DNA of 18,840 bases from Elusimicrobiota bacterium (GTDB taxonomy: Bacteria > Elusimicrobiota > Elusimicrobia > F11), in NCBI GenBank assembly GCA_022709485.1, contig JAKLIS010000004.1:1-18840 (forward strand), read 5' to 3'. Each line of letters starts with the position of its first letter. The stretch's first letter is position 1. Position numbers and translations under genes: made by a program. The notes below the pieces were generated by a model. The model was not told the origin of the DNA, made no database searches, and was given only the letters and a program-made list of their open reading frames with translations. Positions 7,173-14,575 of the stretch are shown here, in pieces.

Positions 7173-8681
7173 ATGCAAAAGAAAACGTTTGAATCCTTAT
7201 TAAAAAAAACCGTCGCCGGAAAAGTCCCGGACAGGAAAAAATTTTTCAGGACTCAATTAATCTTTTCTCTTCTTCGCGACCCTTTCTGGGTTTGGTGCGA
7301 GTATCACGCCCCCCAAAAAGAGGCGGTTCCTGAAGAGCCCAAATTCGACAGGTTCTTGAAAGACTGGGCGCAAGATCATCGAAAACAATATGTCCGGGAA
7401 AAATATCCCGACGCCGTTTGGATTCCGCCCGCCTTCGGTTTGGCGAATTATAAAGCCACCCTAAAGGCCATGTTTGACGGCGCCTTGGCCATTCGCAGCC
7501 CGCATCTGTGGGCTTTGGGTAAAAATATGTATGGCCAGGGAGATTTGATTATTCGAGACGACTCCCATCCCTCGTTTTTCGGGAATTATCATTACCGATC
7601 GGTGGAAATCAAGCGGGCCAAATGGCTGAAGAAGAACTTTAAAATTCATGGGGCGGCCATGACGCGGCTTCTGGGCGAAATCCAAGGGTACACTCCCGAG
7701 CAATTTAAAATTGTCCTTTTGAACGGGGAAACCGAGGTCTCGATGGCCGCCGTCCAACCAGATCTGGATGAAGTCATTAAAAAATGGAAAGCCATCCGGG
7801 ATGGAAAATTAAAGCCCGCCCCATTCTTATTAGACTACACAAGGAGCCCATGGGGGTTTCTGGCTAACAGAATAATTCAAGAAAAGCACGACCTAACTTT
7901 ATTGCCCGAAATCGATCCCAACCTGCGAGAAAAAATTATTGAAGAACTTAAATTTGATTCTCTTGTGGGGCTAAAAAAATTAACTTTAAAAAAATTAAAG
8001 AAAACTTTAGGCGATAAATTAGGTTTTGCCATTTTCCATTCCACTCTCGCCTACTTCGCGAAAAAGCCCATTCTTCCCGATGGAGTATTCTTTAAAATTC
8101 CTCGGGCCACTCGGCATTATTATTTTGATTTTGAGCTATCAGATGAGATGCGAATGGAAGAACCCGCGCACGTTTACCTTATTGGGATTTGGATTGGAGA
8201 AGAAGAAAGATACATTCCTTTCAAAGGCAGGGGCGTTAAAGATGAAGAAAAGGTCTTTGCCGAATTTCTGGATTTTGTCGGGGATCCTTCGGATTGCCGG
8301 CTTTATCATTGGAGCGATTTTGAAATCAGACACATGAAAAAAATGGCTGAAAAATATCCAAGTTTGAGCGAAAGAATCCAAAAGATCATTCTTTCCTGTA
8401 CCGATCTCATGAAATTTATTCGAAGTCATATATTTATTCCCGTCCCCAGTTACTCCATTAAAAACGTCGCCCCGTATTTGGGCTTTAACTGGAGACAAAA
8501 AGACATCGGTGGATTTGAAACCATGGCCCTCTATTTGGATTTCCTGGAAAATTACAATTCCGAGGCTTTCGAAAAAATCGTCACCTACAATGAGGACGAT
8601 TGTAAAGCCATGTGGTTCATCGATAAAGTGCTCACCAGCATGTTCCCCAAAGTGGAACTTCCGTCCCCTCCGTCCGTATAA
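7173..8681 (+). CDS. TM0106-type RecB-like / RNase H-like putative nuclease
   Basis: This 502-aa protein has two nuclease-like domains. The N-terminal half (about 20-225) is a RecB/Cas4-type PD-(D/E)XK fold: GQGDLIIRDD gives the metal-binding D124, and YRSVEIKRAK gives the E145-I-K147 motif. A helical middle section (250-285) looks helix-hairpin-helix-like. The C-terminal part (314-492) is RNase H-like, with YYFDFEL (D319, E321), LYHWSDFEIRHM, PSYSIKNVAPYLGF and TYNEDDC, in which Y472xxxD476 resembles a DEDDy exonuclease motif. This arrangement is that of the TM0106 family of predicted nucleases. Related proteins often carry Fe-S cysteines around the RecB domain. Here the matching region (FLLDYTRSPWGFL) has none. 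Its role is probably DNA processing or repair; no helicase or defence gene adjoins it. Confidence 0.82.
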   Translation: MQKKTFESLLKKTVAGKVPDRKKFFRTQLIFSLLRDPFWVWCEYHAPQKEAVPEEPKFDRFLKDWAQDHRKQYVREKYPDAVWIPPAFGLANYKATLKAMFDGALAIRSPHLWALGKNMYGQGDLIIRDDSHPSFFGNYHYRSVEIKRAKWLKKNFKIHGAAMTRLLGEIQGYTPEQFKIVLLNGETEVSMAAVQPDLDEVIKKWKAIRDGKLKPAPFLLDYTRSPWGFLANRIIQEKHDLTLLPEIDPNLREKIIEELKFDSLVGLKKLTLKKLKKTLGDKLGFAIFHSTLAYFAKKPILPDGVFFKIPRATRHYYFDFELSDEMRMEEPAHVYLIGIWIGEEERYIPFKGRGVKDEEKVFAEFLDFVGDPSDCRLYHWSDFEIRHMKKMAEKYPSLSERIQKIILSCTDLMKFIRSHIFIPVPSYSIKNVAPYLGFNWRQKDIGGFETMALYLDFLENYNSEAFEKIVTYNEDDCKAMWFIDKVLTSMFPKVELPSPPSV

Positions 8682-8742
8682 AACAAAGAGTCCCAGAGAA
8701 CCGTAAAACCCGGTAATAAATTTTAAGCGCGGGAACCCTGGG

Positions 8743-8764
8743 CTTCTAAATTTTGTTTTAGAAG
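8743..8764. repeat. short AT-rich inverted repeat after the nuclease gene
   Basis: CTTCTAAA (8743-8750) and TTTAGAAG (8757-8764) form a perfect 8-bp stem with a six-base loop, 61 bp after the nuclease stop. It is not GC-rich and no T-run follows it on the plus strand, so it is a poor candidate for an intrinsic terminator. It might be an operator-like site before the small gene that follows. The rest of 8682-8808 shows nothing I can name. Confidence 0.35.
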
Positions 8765-8808
8765 TGAATGGCGGGGGTGCACAGGGCCTGCCAGAAGGAT
8801 GGAAAAAA

Positions 8809-9033
8809 ATGAACCAGACAGCGGTCGAATTATTCACCGAATATAGAAACGAACTCACCGAACTTATCGCGGTCGCGGAGTCGTCCCCTGATCAATTTAA
8901 AGGCGGCTTGAACGCAGAGGGTTTTAAGCGGGAATTCGATAAACTCTTAGCTCTGGCGAACTTTTACGGACGGCTTTTGGATTCTCAAAATCCTCCGGAA
9001 ATTCAAAATAGAGGAACCTTTTACGAAAATTAA
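8809..9033 (+). CDS. small hypothetical helical protein
   Basis: This is a 74-aa protein that I do not recognise. It begins MNQTAVELFTEYRNELTELI, has a second helix-like segment (FKREFDKLLALANFYGRLL) and ends in a polar tail NRGTFYEN. It has no signal peptide, membrane segment or metal motif, and is probably a small cytoplasmic two-helix protein. I chose ATG 8809 because AAGGAT lies about nine bases upstream. A GTG at 8764 in the same frame would add a Gly-rich, unfamily-like stretch and overlap the inverted repeat. The MFS transporter gene follows 76 bp later on the same strand. Confidence 0.6.
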   Translation: MNQTAVELFTEYRNELTELIAVAESSPDQFKGGLNAEGFKREFDKLLALANFYGRLLDSQNPPEIQNRGTFYEN

Positions 9034-9109
9034 GCCTTTTTGACTTTATGAGGGATTTTTGATGAGATGCATCCTGGTTGTAAGGCTAATGGCTTAAAGG
9101 AAATTAAGG

Positions 9110-10339
9110 TTGTCATCCTCTCTCCTGTCTGTCAAATCCCGGCTTAGAAACGGTGTGATTTTAATGGCCTCATGTCTCGTTGTGATGGCCGGGGCCACCC
9201 ACGTTCCCAGTCTTCATTTACTGGGGGATTTTTTTTCATCAAAGGGGGACGGGACATTTCTGGCCCAGTTTTTTTTGGCGGTTCCCACCTTTTTTTTAGC
9301 CGTAGGCTCTCCCATTTCAGGCGGCCTTATCGATCGATATGGGCGAAAAACGATCCTTGTTTTTTCGATTTTTTTAACCGGCGCCGCTGGCCTTTCCGGG
9401 TTTTTTATAACTTCACCTATCGTCCTTCTTTATAGCCGTGTTGTCGTGGGAATCGCTTTGTCCGGTTGCATGACGGCGGGAACAACTCTTATAGCCGATT
9501 ATTTTGTCGGTGAGGAACGCCACCGTTTTTTGGGTTGGCAAGCGGCCGCCCTGGCATTTACCGGGGTGGTTTTTTTAATTTTCGGAGGTTTCCTGTCTCA
9601 ATGGGGATGGCAGGGTCCCTTTTTGATTTACGTGACTGCCATTCTATTGGGAGCGGCCTCGATTTTTTTTGTTGATGAGCCAATCGTTAAGGATCCTTTA
9701 ATTAAAAATCTTGAAGAACGCCCTTTACGCCAAGTGCCGAAAATTTTATTAACAGCCCTCTATTTTGTGGGGTTCTTGGGGGCCGCCATTTTCTATGTGC
9801 TGCCCACTCAGATTTCGTTTTTTCTTAAGACAATGGGATCGGCTTCCGCGGCGAAAGTCTCGCTGGTTTTCGGCTGGTCTACTCTATTAAGCGGGTTTGT
9901 GGCTTTGGCTTACCAAACCGTTAAAAAACGAAGCACATTTTCTCAGATTTTCTTTGTTGTCTATCTCCTGGTCGGAATCGGATATTGGATGACCGCGCAT
10001 TCCCAGACTTTCTCTGGCGTTTTCGTCGGTTTAACGATTGCGGGACTCGGATTTGGTTGGCAATTTGTTAATTTAAATTCCTGGTTGGTGGCAAAAGTGC
10101 CCGCTTATTGGCGGGGCCGCGCCGTTGGGGGCCTCAATGGAGCCATTTTTATGGGGCAGTTCGTGTGCCCATTCATATCTAAGCCCATCAATGGACTCTA
10201 TGGGTCTAAGGCGGCCTTTTTGTGGGCGGGTTATTTATCTTTGGCCTTGGTGTGTTCTTTTGCCCTCTATATGATCACGGGAAGAGGAAAAAAATTCCGG
10301 TTGCTCCTACCCAAAAGCATGGAGACAGGCGAAAACTAA
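9110..10339 (+). CDS. MFS transporter
   Basis: This 409-aa inner-membrane protein shows about twelve hydrophobic helices separated by short loops, as expected for the major facilitator superfamily. The loop between helices 2 and 3 carries the family signature GGLIDRYGRKTI (motif A, GxxxDRxGRK), near residues 70-81. The N-terminal half ends about FFVDEP, followed by a charged cytoplasmic linker (VKDPLIKNLEERPLRQ). The sequence looks most like the drug-efflux branch, but the substrate is unknown. The start is TTG at 9110: AAAGGA lies about eight bases before it, and it leaves a short basic cytoplasmic N-terminus (KSRLR) before helix 1. An ATG at 9164-9166 would begin inside helix 1. It converges on rsmA with a 43-bp gap and no visible terminator. 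Confidence 0.9.
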   Translation: MSSSLLSVKSRLRNGVILMASCLVVMAGATHVPSLHLLGDFFSSKGDGTFLAQFFLAVPTFFLAVGSPISGGLIDRYGRKTILVFSIFLTGAAGLSGFFITSPIVLLYSRVVVGIALSGCMTAGTTLIADYFVGEERHRFLGWQAAALAFTGVVFLIFGGFLSQWGWQGPFLIYVTAILLGAASIFFVDEPIVKDPLIKNLEERPLRQVPKILLTALYFVGFLGAAIFYVLPTQISFFLKTMGSASAAKVSLVFGWSTLLSGFVALAYQTVKKRSTFSQIFFVVYLLVGIGYWMTAHSQTFSGVFVGLTIAGLGFGWQFVNLNSWLVAKVPAYWRGRAVGGLNGAIFMGQFVCPFISKPINGLYGSKAAFLWAGYLSLALVCSFALYMITGRGKKFRLLLPKSMETGEN

Positions 10340-10382
10340 AATTTACGTGGGCTAAAGAATTTCCATTCTCGAAAAAGTATAT

Positions 10383-11168
10383 CTAGCTCAAATATTCAGC
10401 TAATTGAATGAATTGATTCACAGACAGAGTTTCGGCGCGCCGAACCGGATCTAATCCTAATTTTTCTAAGACCTTTATTACCTTTTTTTTGTCCAAGCTC
10501 AGACCGTGGGAGAGAGAATTAAGAATTGTTTTTCGCCTTTGTTGAAAAGCCGCTTGAATGACCCTTTGGGTTCCAAAAATATTGTTGGTCAAAGGATTTT
10601 GTCGCCGCGCCAATTTAACCACCGTGGATTTAACTTTTGGTGGAGGGCGAAACGCCCCTTCCGGAAGGTCGAAAAGCGGTGACGCCACCCCAGTTAAACT
10701 GACACCCACCGTCAAAGCGCCGTAGGCGGCTGTTCCGGGTTCCGCGCAAAGGCGGTCTCCCACTTCTTTTTGAACCATGATGACCGCAAATTCCCACCCA
10801 TCCCATTCAGATAATTTTCTAAGTATCGGTGAGGTGATGTTATAAGGCAGATTTCCGACAACTTTAAAAATGCGGGATGGCGAAATTCTTTCTCCAAAGT
10901 CCTTCAGTGAGATTTCCAAAAAGTCTCCCTGAACCAATTTGAAGTTGGGGGAGGGCGGGATTGTTTGATTTAAGTGATCCACCAATCTTTTATCTATCTC
11001 GACGGAGAAAATCTGTGCCCCCGTTTTTACTAAGGGAGTGGTTAAAGCCCCTTGCCCGGGCCCGATTTCAAGAACCGAATCATTCGGCGTGAGCTCTAAA
11101 GAAGCGACGATTCGATTTATGGCAGCCGGGTCGACCAAAAAGTGTTGAGCAAAAGGAGCGGCGGCCAT
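10383..11168 (-). CDS. rsmA: 16S rRNA (adenine1518-N6/adenine1519-N6)-dimethyltransferase
   Basis: RsmA (KsgA) dimethylates two adjacent adenines in the 3' terminal hairpin of 16S rRNA with S-adenosylmethionine, a late small-subunit checkpoint. The 261-aa sequence has AQHFLVD (7-13), the SAM-binding EIGPGQGALT (34-43), VEID (56-59), QGDFLEI (80-86), the catalytic NLPYN (106-110) and FRPPPKVKSTVV further on. Its C-terminal domain is complete and ends in QLAEYL. The usual GQHFL appears as AQHFL. The ATG at 11168 begins just before the conserved block, although no good ribosome site precedes it. The cinA stop lies only 5 bp upstream, so it is likely the last gene of the minus-strand operon. Confidence 0.96.
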   Translation of the reverse strand: MAAAPFAQHFLVDPAAINRIVASLELTPNDSVLEIGPGQGALTTPLVKTGAQIFSVEIDKRLVDHLNQTIPPSPNFKLVQGDFLEISLKDFGERISPSRIFKVVGNLPYNITSPILRKLSEWDGWEFAVIMVQKEVGDRLCAEPGTAAYGALTVGVSLTGVASPLFDLPEGAFRPPPKVKSTVVKLARRQNPLTNNIFGTQRVIQAAFQQRRKTILNSLSHGLSLDKKKVIKVLEKLGLDPVRRAETLSVNQFIQLAEYLS

Positions 11169-11173
11169 GAGAA

Positions 11174-12466
11174 TTAGGAGAGACCCAAGATTTCTTTCCT
11201 AAGCAAATCCAATGAAAGAAGCGCGGAGCGATGGCGAATCGCCATCCTATCTCCCTTCAATAAAAATCGATGAACCACAGTTCTTTTTGGACCTGATACA
11301 CCGATAAAGACCAGGCCAACGGGCTTATCTTTGGTGGCTCCGGTGGGTCCAGCCACCCCGGTGATGGAAAGACCATAATCAGAGGCGGCTTTGAGGCGGA
11401 TTCCTTGCGCCATTTGCCCCGCCACTTCCTCAGATACCGCTCCCATTCTATTCATGACTTCAGAATCAACCCCCAGTCGCCGCATTTTGCTGTCATTGGC
11501 ATAGGTAATGGCACCTTCCAAAAAGAATTTGGAGGCCCCGCTAACATCGGTGATCAATTTCGATAAAAGCCCCCCGGTGCAGGATTCGGCGACGGCCAAC
11601 TTCTTCCCCCTTTTTGTTAACAATTCTGCCACCACTTCGGGTAAAGAGGAATCATCTTCAGAAAAATAAATGTTGCCCAGAATATTTTTGTACTGAGCCG
11701 CCACCCGGTCCGCCGCTTTTTGAACTATTTTCTGATGAGTTCCATCCACTCTAAATTTCACCGTGATAATAGATTGGGACGCCAAAATACCGTGGATGAC
11801 GCTGCATCCGTCCACCTTTTGGATTTTGTTGACCAACGGTTCAATTTGGTGGTTGATTTGGGATTCTGATATTCCGATAAGATGGAAGCTTTTCTCAACA
11901 GAAAAAAGTTTCGGATAGGCCTTTCTTAATTCTGGAAGAACACAAGATTCCAGCATGGGTGACAGTTCATTGGTGGGCCCGGGCAGTACGAAAAGAATTT
12001 TGCCATTTGCCTTAAGAATTTGGCCGGGCGCTGTGCCGAATGGGTTTGAAATGGGCCGGGCTCCTTGAAGAAGATACCCCTGGCGCGAATTTTCGGGCGC
12101 CATTTTAAGTCCTCTCGAAGAGAATTTCTTTTCAATTTCTCTGACCAATTCTTTTTTAAGAATAAGAGGCCGACGAGTGATTTTGGACCATACGTCTCGA
12201 GTGAGATCGTCAAAGGTGGGACCCAGTCCCCCGGCAGACAAAATGATATCGGACCTCTTCCAGGCGTCCGCGAAAACTTCCGTCATGAGCTTGGGATCGT
12301 CTCCAACGGCATGTTCGCGTGCGATTTCCATGCCGATGGAATTGAGCCGCTTTCCAATGAGCGCGGTGTGGGAATTCACTTTTCCCGAAAGAAGCTCTGT
12401 TCCGATGCAGATCAGTTCAATTCGTGGGGAAGGGGTCAAGTCGCTACATGACTCATTCCTAATCAA
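11174..12466 (-). CDS. cinA: CinA: nicotinamide-nucleotide amidase / MoCF-domain protein
   Basis: CinA proteins deamidate nicotinamide mononucleotide (and/or hydrolyse ADP-ribose) to recycle pyridine nucleotides; some members take part in competence. The full two-domain form is present (430 aa). The MoCF/molybdopterin-binding-like domain has IELICIGTELLSG (16-28) and SAGGLGPTFDDLTRD (77-91), and LPGPTNEL lies at 161-168. The C-terminal amidase domain has AESCTGGLLS (293-302) and SITGVAGPTG (367-376). The start is TTG at 12466, with GGAG eight bases upstream. The first 14 or so residues (MIRNESCSDLTPSP) come from an inverted repeat and are not family sequence. Ribosome site and start codon both sit in the loop of that repeat. 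The gene lies between the DUF3467 gene and rsmA. Confidence 0.95.
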   Translation of the reverse strand: MIRNESCSDLTPSPRIELICIGTELLSGKVNSHTALIGKRLNSIGMEIAREHAVGDDPKLMTEVFADAWKRSDIILSAGGLGPTFDDLTRDVWSKITRRPLILKKELVREIEKKFSSRGLKMAPENSRQGYLLQGARPISNPFGTAPGQILKANGKILFVLPGPTNELSPMLESCVLPELRKAYPKLFSVEKSFHLIGISESQINHQIEPLVNKIQKVDGCSVIHGILASQSIITVKFRVDGTHQKIVQKAADRVAAQYKNILGNIYFSEDDSSLPEVVAELLTKRGKKLAVAESCTGGLLSKLITDVSGASKFFLEGAITYANDSKMRRLGVDSEVMNRMGAVSEEVAGQMAQGIRLKAASDYGLSITGVAGPTGATKDKPVGLVFIGVSGPKRTVVHRFLLKGDRMAIRHRSALLSLDLLRKEILGLS

Positions 12467-12527
12467 TTAAATTTCTCCATTAGATATCAGCATTAAATGA
12501 GTCATGTAGCGACTTGACCCCTTCCCC
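12426..12527. repeat. 102-bp perfect inverted repeat holding the cinA start
   Basis: Bases 12426-12457 and 12496-12527 are exact reverse complements over 32 bp, with a 38-base AT-rich centre (12458-12495). The element begins only 7 bp after the DUF3467 stop and runs into the cinA reading frame, filling the spacer almost completely. On the cinA mRNA it would fold as a 32-bp stem whose loop displays GGAG (12475-12478) and the TTG start (12464-12466). No transposase gene is present. The form fits a MITE or REP-type palindromic element; its family is not recognised. No target-site duplication is evident. Confidence 0.9.
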
Positions 12528-12533
12528 CCCTTC

Positions 12534-12839
12534 TCAATTGTACAGGTCCGTTGGTCCGTTTCCGCTGGCGCCGGGAGCGTTATCTATTGGTATTGTTCCA
12601 AACCGGCTTTCGTATTTCTTTATGTTGTCCATGAGCGCCATAAAAAATCGTTTGGCGTGCTTGGGGCTCGTAATAATCCGTGATCTGACTTTGGCTTTGG
12701 GTTGTTGAGGCGACATAAAAATAAAGTCCATAATAAATTCCTGCTCGGAATGAGTCAAAAAGGCCAGGTTGGAATAAATTCCTTGGGCCGTCGTCTCATC
12801 AATTTCGATTTGAAGTTCTTTTTTCTCCGGTTCAGCCAT
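12534..12839 (-). CDS. DUF3467 family protein
   Basis: This is a small soluble protein of 101 aa, typical of the DUF3467 family. It shows the hallmark order of short strands and helix: an N-terminal ELQIEIDETTAQGIYSN, then FIMDFIFMSPQQPKAKVRSR, then ITSPKHAKRFFMALMDNIKKYE. The function of the family is unknown; members are widespread in bacteria and often sit near unrelated housekeeping genes. The ATG at 12839 is preceded by AAGGAGG, an excellent ribosome site. It follows livF after 9 bp on the same strand, so it is almost certainly cotranscribed with the amino-acid importer. Nothing here shows that it takes part in transport. Confidence 0.9.
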   Translation of the reverse strand: MAEPEKKELQIEIDETTAQGIYSNLAFLTHSEQEFIMDFIFMSPQQPKAKVRSRIITSPKHAKRFFMALMDNIKKYESRFGTIPIDNAPGASGNGPTDLYN

Positions 12840-12848
12840 AAGGCCTCC

Positions 12849-13574
12849 TTAAGTCAATAATTTTTCTTCAATTCCTAAATAACACTGCTTCACACGGTCA
12901 TTGAGAAGAAGTCCTTGAGAGTCTCCTTCCATAACAATGGATCCCGTTTCAAGTACATATCCGCGCTGAGCCACGTTAAGCGCTGCCTGGGCATTTTGTT
13001 CAACCAATAAAATCGTGACGCCTTTTTTATTGATTTCTTTTATCATTTCAAAGACCCGGTGGACATAGACAGGGGCCAGTCCCATTGATGGTTCGTCCAA
13101 CATAAGAAGAGATGGGCGGCTCATAAGCGCTCGACCCATGGCCAGCATTTGTTGTTCGCCTCCTGAAAGCGTTCCTCCCAATTGGTTTTGTCTGTCTTTC
13201 AAAATAGGGAAGCCTTCGAAAATTGTCTCCTTTTCTTTTAATAGGTTATTTTTATCATTTCGAAAGAACCCGCCCATCATTAAGTTCTCGTTGACTGTGA
13301 GAAGCGGAAAAATGCGACGCCCTTCAGGAATTTGGACCACTCCTTTTTGGGTTATGAGATGTGGTAATCGGCCGTCAATTCTCTCCCCCCGGAAAATAAT
13401 TTCTCCGGGCCTGGGCTTTAAAAGGCCGGAAATTGTTTTTAAAAAGGTACTTTTCCCCGCTCCGTTGGCTCCGATTAGGGTGACAATTTCGCCTTCTTCT
13501 ATGCGAAGGCTCACACCATGGAGAGCCTGTATTTTTCCGTACGCTACATGTAAATTATTTGTTTGAAAAAACAT
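12849..13574 (-). CDS. livF: branched-chain amino-acid ABC transporter ATPase LivF
   Basis: This is one of the two ATPases that drive high-affinity uptake of leucine, isoleucine, valine and related amino acids, at the inner face of the membrane. The 241-aa length is usual. Walker A GANGAGKST lies at 35-43, the Q-loop region at QIPEGRRIFPLLTVNENL (81-98), the ABC signature LSGGE at 136-140 and Walker B LLMLDEP at 156-162. The switch region reads LLVEQN, with Gln in place of His, as is normal for LivF. The PEGRRIFP and SMGLAP segments separate it from LivG. ATG 13574 is preceded by AAAGGAA. A palindromic repeat separates it from livG. Confidence 0.95.
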   Translation of the reverse strand: MFFQTNNLHVAYGKIQALHGVSLRIEEGEIVTLIGANGAGKSTFLKTISGLLKPRPGEIIFRGERIDGRLPHLITQKGVVQIPEGRRIFPLLTVNENLMMGGFFRNDKNNLLKEKETIFEGFPILKDRQNQLGGTLSGGEQQMLAMGRALMSRPSLLMLDEPSMGLAPVYVHRVFEMIKEINKKGVTILLVEQNAQAALNVAQRGYVLETGSIVMEGDSQGLLLNDRVKQCYLGIEEKLLT

Positions 13575-13589
13575 GAGTTCCTTTTTTTA

Positions 13590-13783
13590 TAAGACCCTCA
13601 CCCTTGCCCTCTCCCGCAAGCGGGAGAGGGAGACATGAGATGACGGACTCCCTCTCTCTTTGGGTCGGGGTGCGGGTTCTACAAAATACGCCAACCCTAA
13701 AAAAATACAAGCTCCCTCTCCCTTTGGGAGAGGGCGGGCCTGCCCGCCGTAGCCCAAAGGGCGAAGGCGGGGTGAGGGTCTTA
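13590..13783. repeat. palindromic GC-rich repeat element between livG and livF
   Basis: This 194-bp element is bounded by perfect 14-bp inverted ends (13590-13603 and 13770-13783, core GACCCTCACCC). Inside are strong hairpins: an 11-bp stem with a 2-base loop (13607-13630), a 9-bp stem (13714-13734) and a 6-bp stem (13734-13747). It belongs to the type of dispersed CCCTCACCC/CCCTCTCCC palindromes common in environmental bacterial genomes. It is non-coding; short open frames across it encode only repeat-derived Pro/Gly/Arg peptides. Its right end supplies the livG stop codon (TAA, 13781-13783). On the operon mRNA it would fold into a large structure just before the livF ribosome site. Confidence 0.88.
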
Positions 13784-14575
13784 CGCATGACCCAGCTCCC
13801 GAATGTCTTGGGTTTCTCCCCCCACTCCTAGATACGCTTCCACCACTTTGGGATTGGATTGAATTTCTCCCGGAGTCCCTTCCGCGATTTTAACTCCATG
13901 GTCCAAAACGTGAACGCGCTGAGACAATTTCATTACCAGGCTCATTCGGTGTTCAATGAGAAGGATCGTGACGCCTTCTTTTGAGATTCGTTGAATGAGC
14001 TTTCCAAGTTCAAGGGATTCTCCCTGCGTCATTCCCGCGGTGGGTTCATCCAATAGTAAAAGGCGGGGTTCAGTGGCCAAAGCTCGCGCGATTTCAAGTT
14101 TCCTTTGATCTCCGTAAGCCAGATTTCCCGCAATTTCGTTTCCCGCTCCCAGAAGTCCCACAAATTTCAGACGTTCCCGAGCCGAATGAATAATTTCGCT
14201 TTCTTCTCGATAAAATTGAGGGGTTCGAAAAATGGCCGAAAAAAGTTCTGATTTGGTTCGACAGTGCCGGCCGACCATGACATTTTCCAACACGGTCATA
14301 TTGTTAAATAGGCGGATATTCTGGAACGTGCGGGCCACCCCTCGCTGAGTGATTCGGTAAGGGGTGTCCAAATCAATTCGTTCTCCGGAAAAAATAATTT
14401 TCCCCATCGAAGGCTTGTAAATGCCGGTGAGAAGATTAAAAAAAGTGGTTTTCCCCGCTCCATTGGGACCAATGAGGCTTTCGATTTCTCCCGCTTCAAC
14501 GGCCATGTTGAGGTTGCACAAAGCTTCAAGACCCCCAAAAGACATACCTAGATTTTTTGTCTCAAGAAGTTTCAC
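13781..14575 (-). CDS. livG: branched-chain amino-acid ABC transporter ATPase LivG
   Basis: This is the second ATPase of the importer, pairing with LivF on the cytoplasmic face of LivHM. It is 264 aa long, with Walker A GPNGAGKT (36-43), the LivG-type ARTFQNIRLFNNMTVLENV (81-99), the signature region NLAYGDQRKLEIARAL (151-166), Walker B LLLLDEPTAGM (172-182) and the switch histidine H209 in LLIEHRM. The signature begins AYGDQ where many homologues have SYGxQ, normal for this branch. It starts with GTG at 14575, overlapping the livM stop by 4 bases (GTGA). Its stop lies in the end of the palindromic repeat, so the last residues (VGGETQDIRELGHA) may have been shaped by that insertion. Confidence 0.94.
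   Translation of the reverse strand: MKLLETKNLGMSFGGLEALCNLNMAVEAGEIESLIGPNGAGKTTFFNLLTGIYKPSMGKIIFSGERIDLDTPYRITQRGVARTFQNIRLFNNMTVLENVMVGRHCRTKSELFSAIFRTPQFYREESEIIHSARERLKFVGLLGAGNEIAGNLAYGDQRKLEIARALATEPRLLLLDEPTAGMTQGESLELGKLIQRISKEGVTILLIEHRMSLVMKLSQRVHVLDHGVKIAEGTPGEIQSNPKVVEAYLGVGGETQDIRELGHA

Noticed and set aside
8743..8764. Intrinsic terminator after the two-domain nuclease gene
   Set aside because: The stem is AT-rich and lacks a T-run on the relevant side, so it is listed only as an inverted repeat.
8139..8858. 239-codon open frame on the minus strand opposite the two-domain nuclease
   Set aside because: It lies antisense to clear catalytic motifs on the plus strand, and its translation has no domain character.
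13555..13831. Two short open frames across the livG/livF spacer
   Set aside because: Their peptides (LTPPSPFGL, PLPLGEGG and similar) are the usual false translations of the palindromic repeat.
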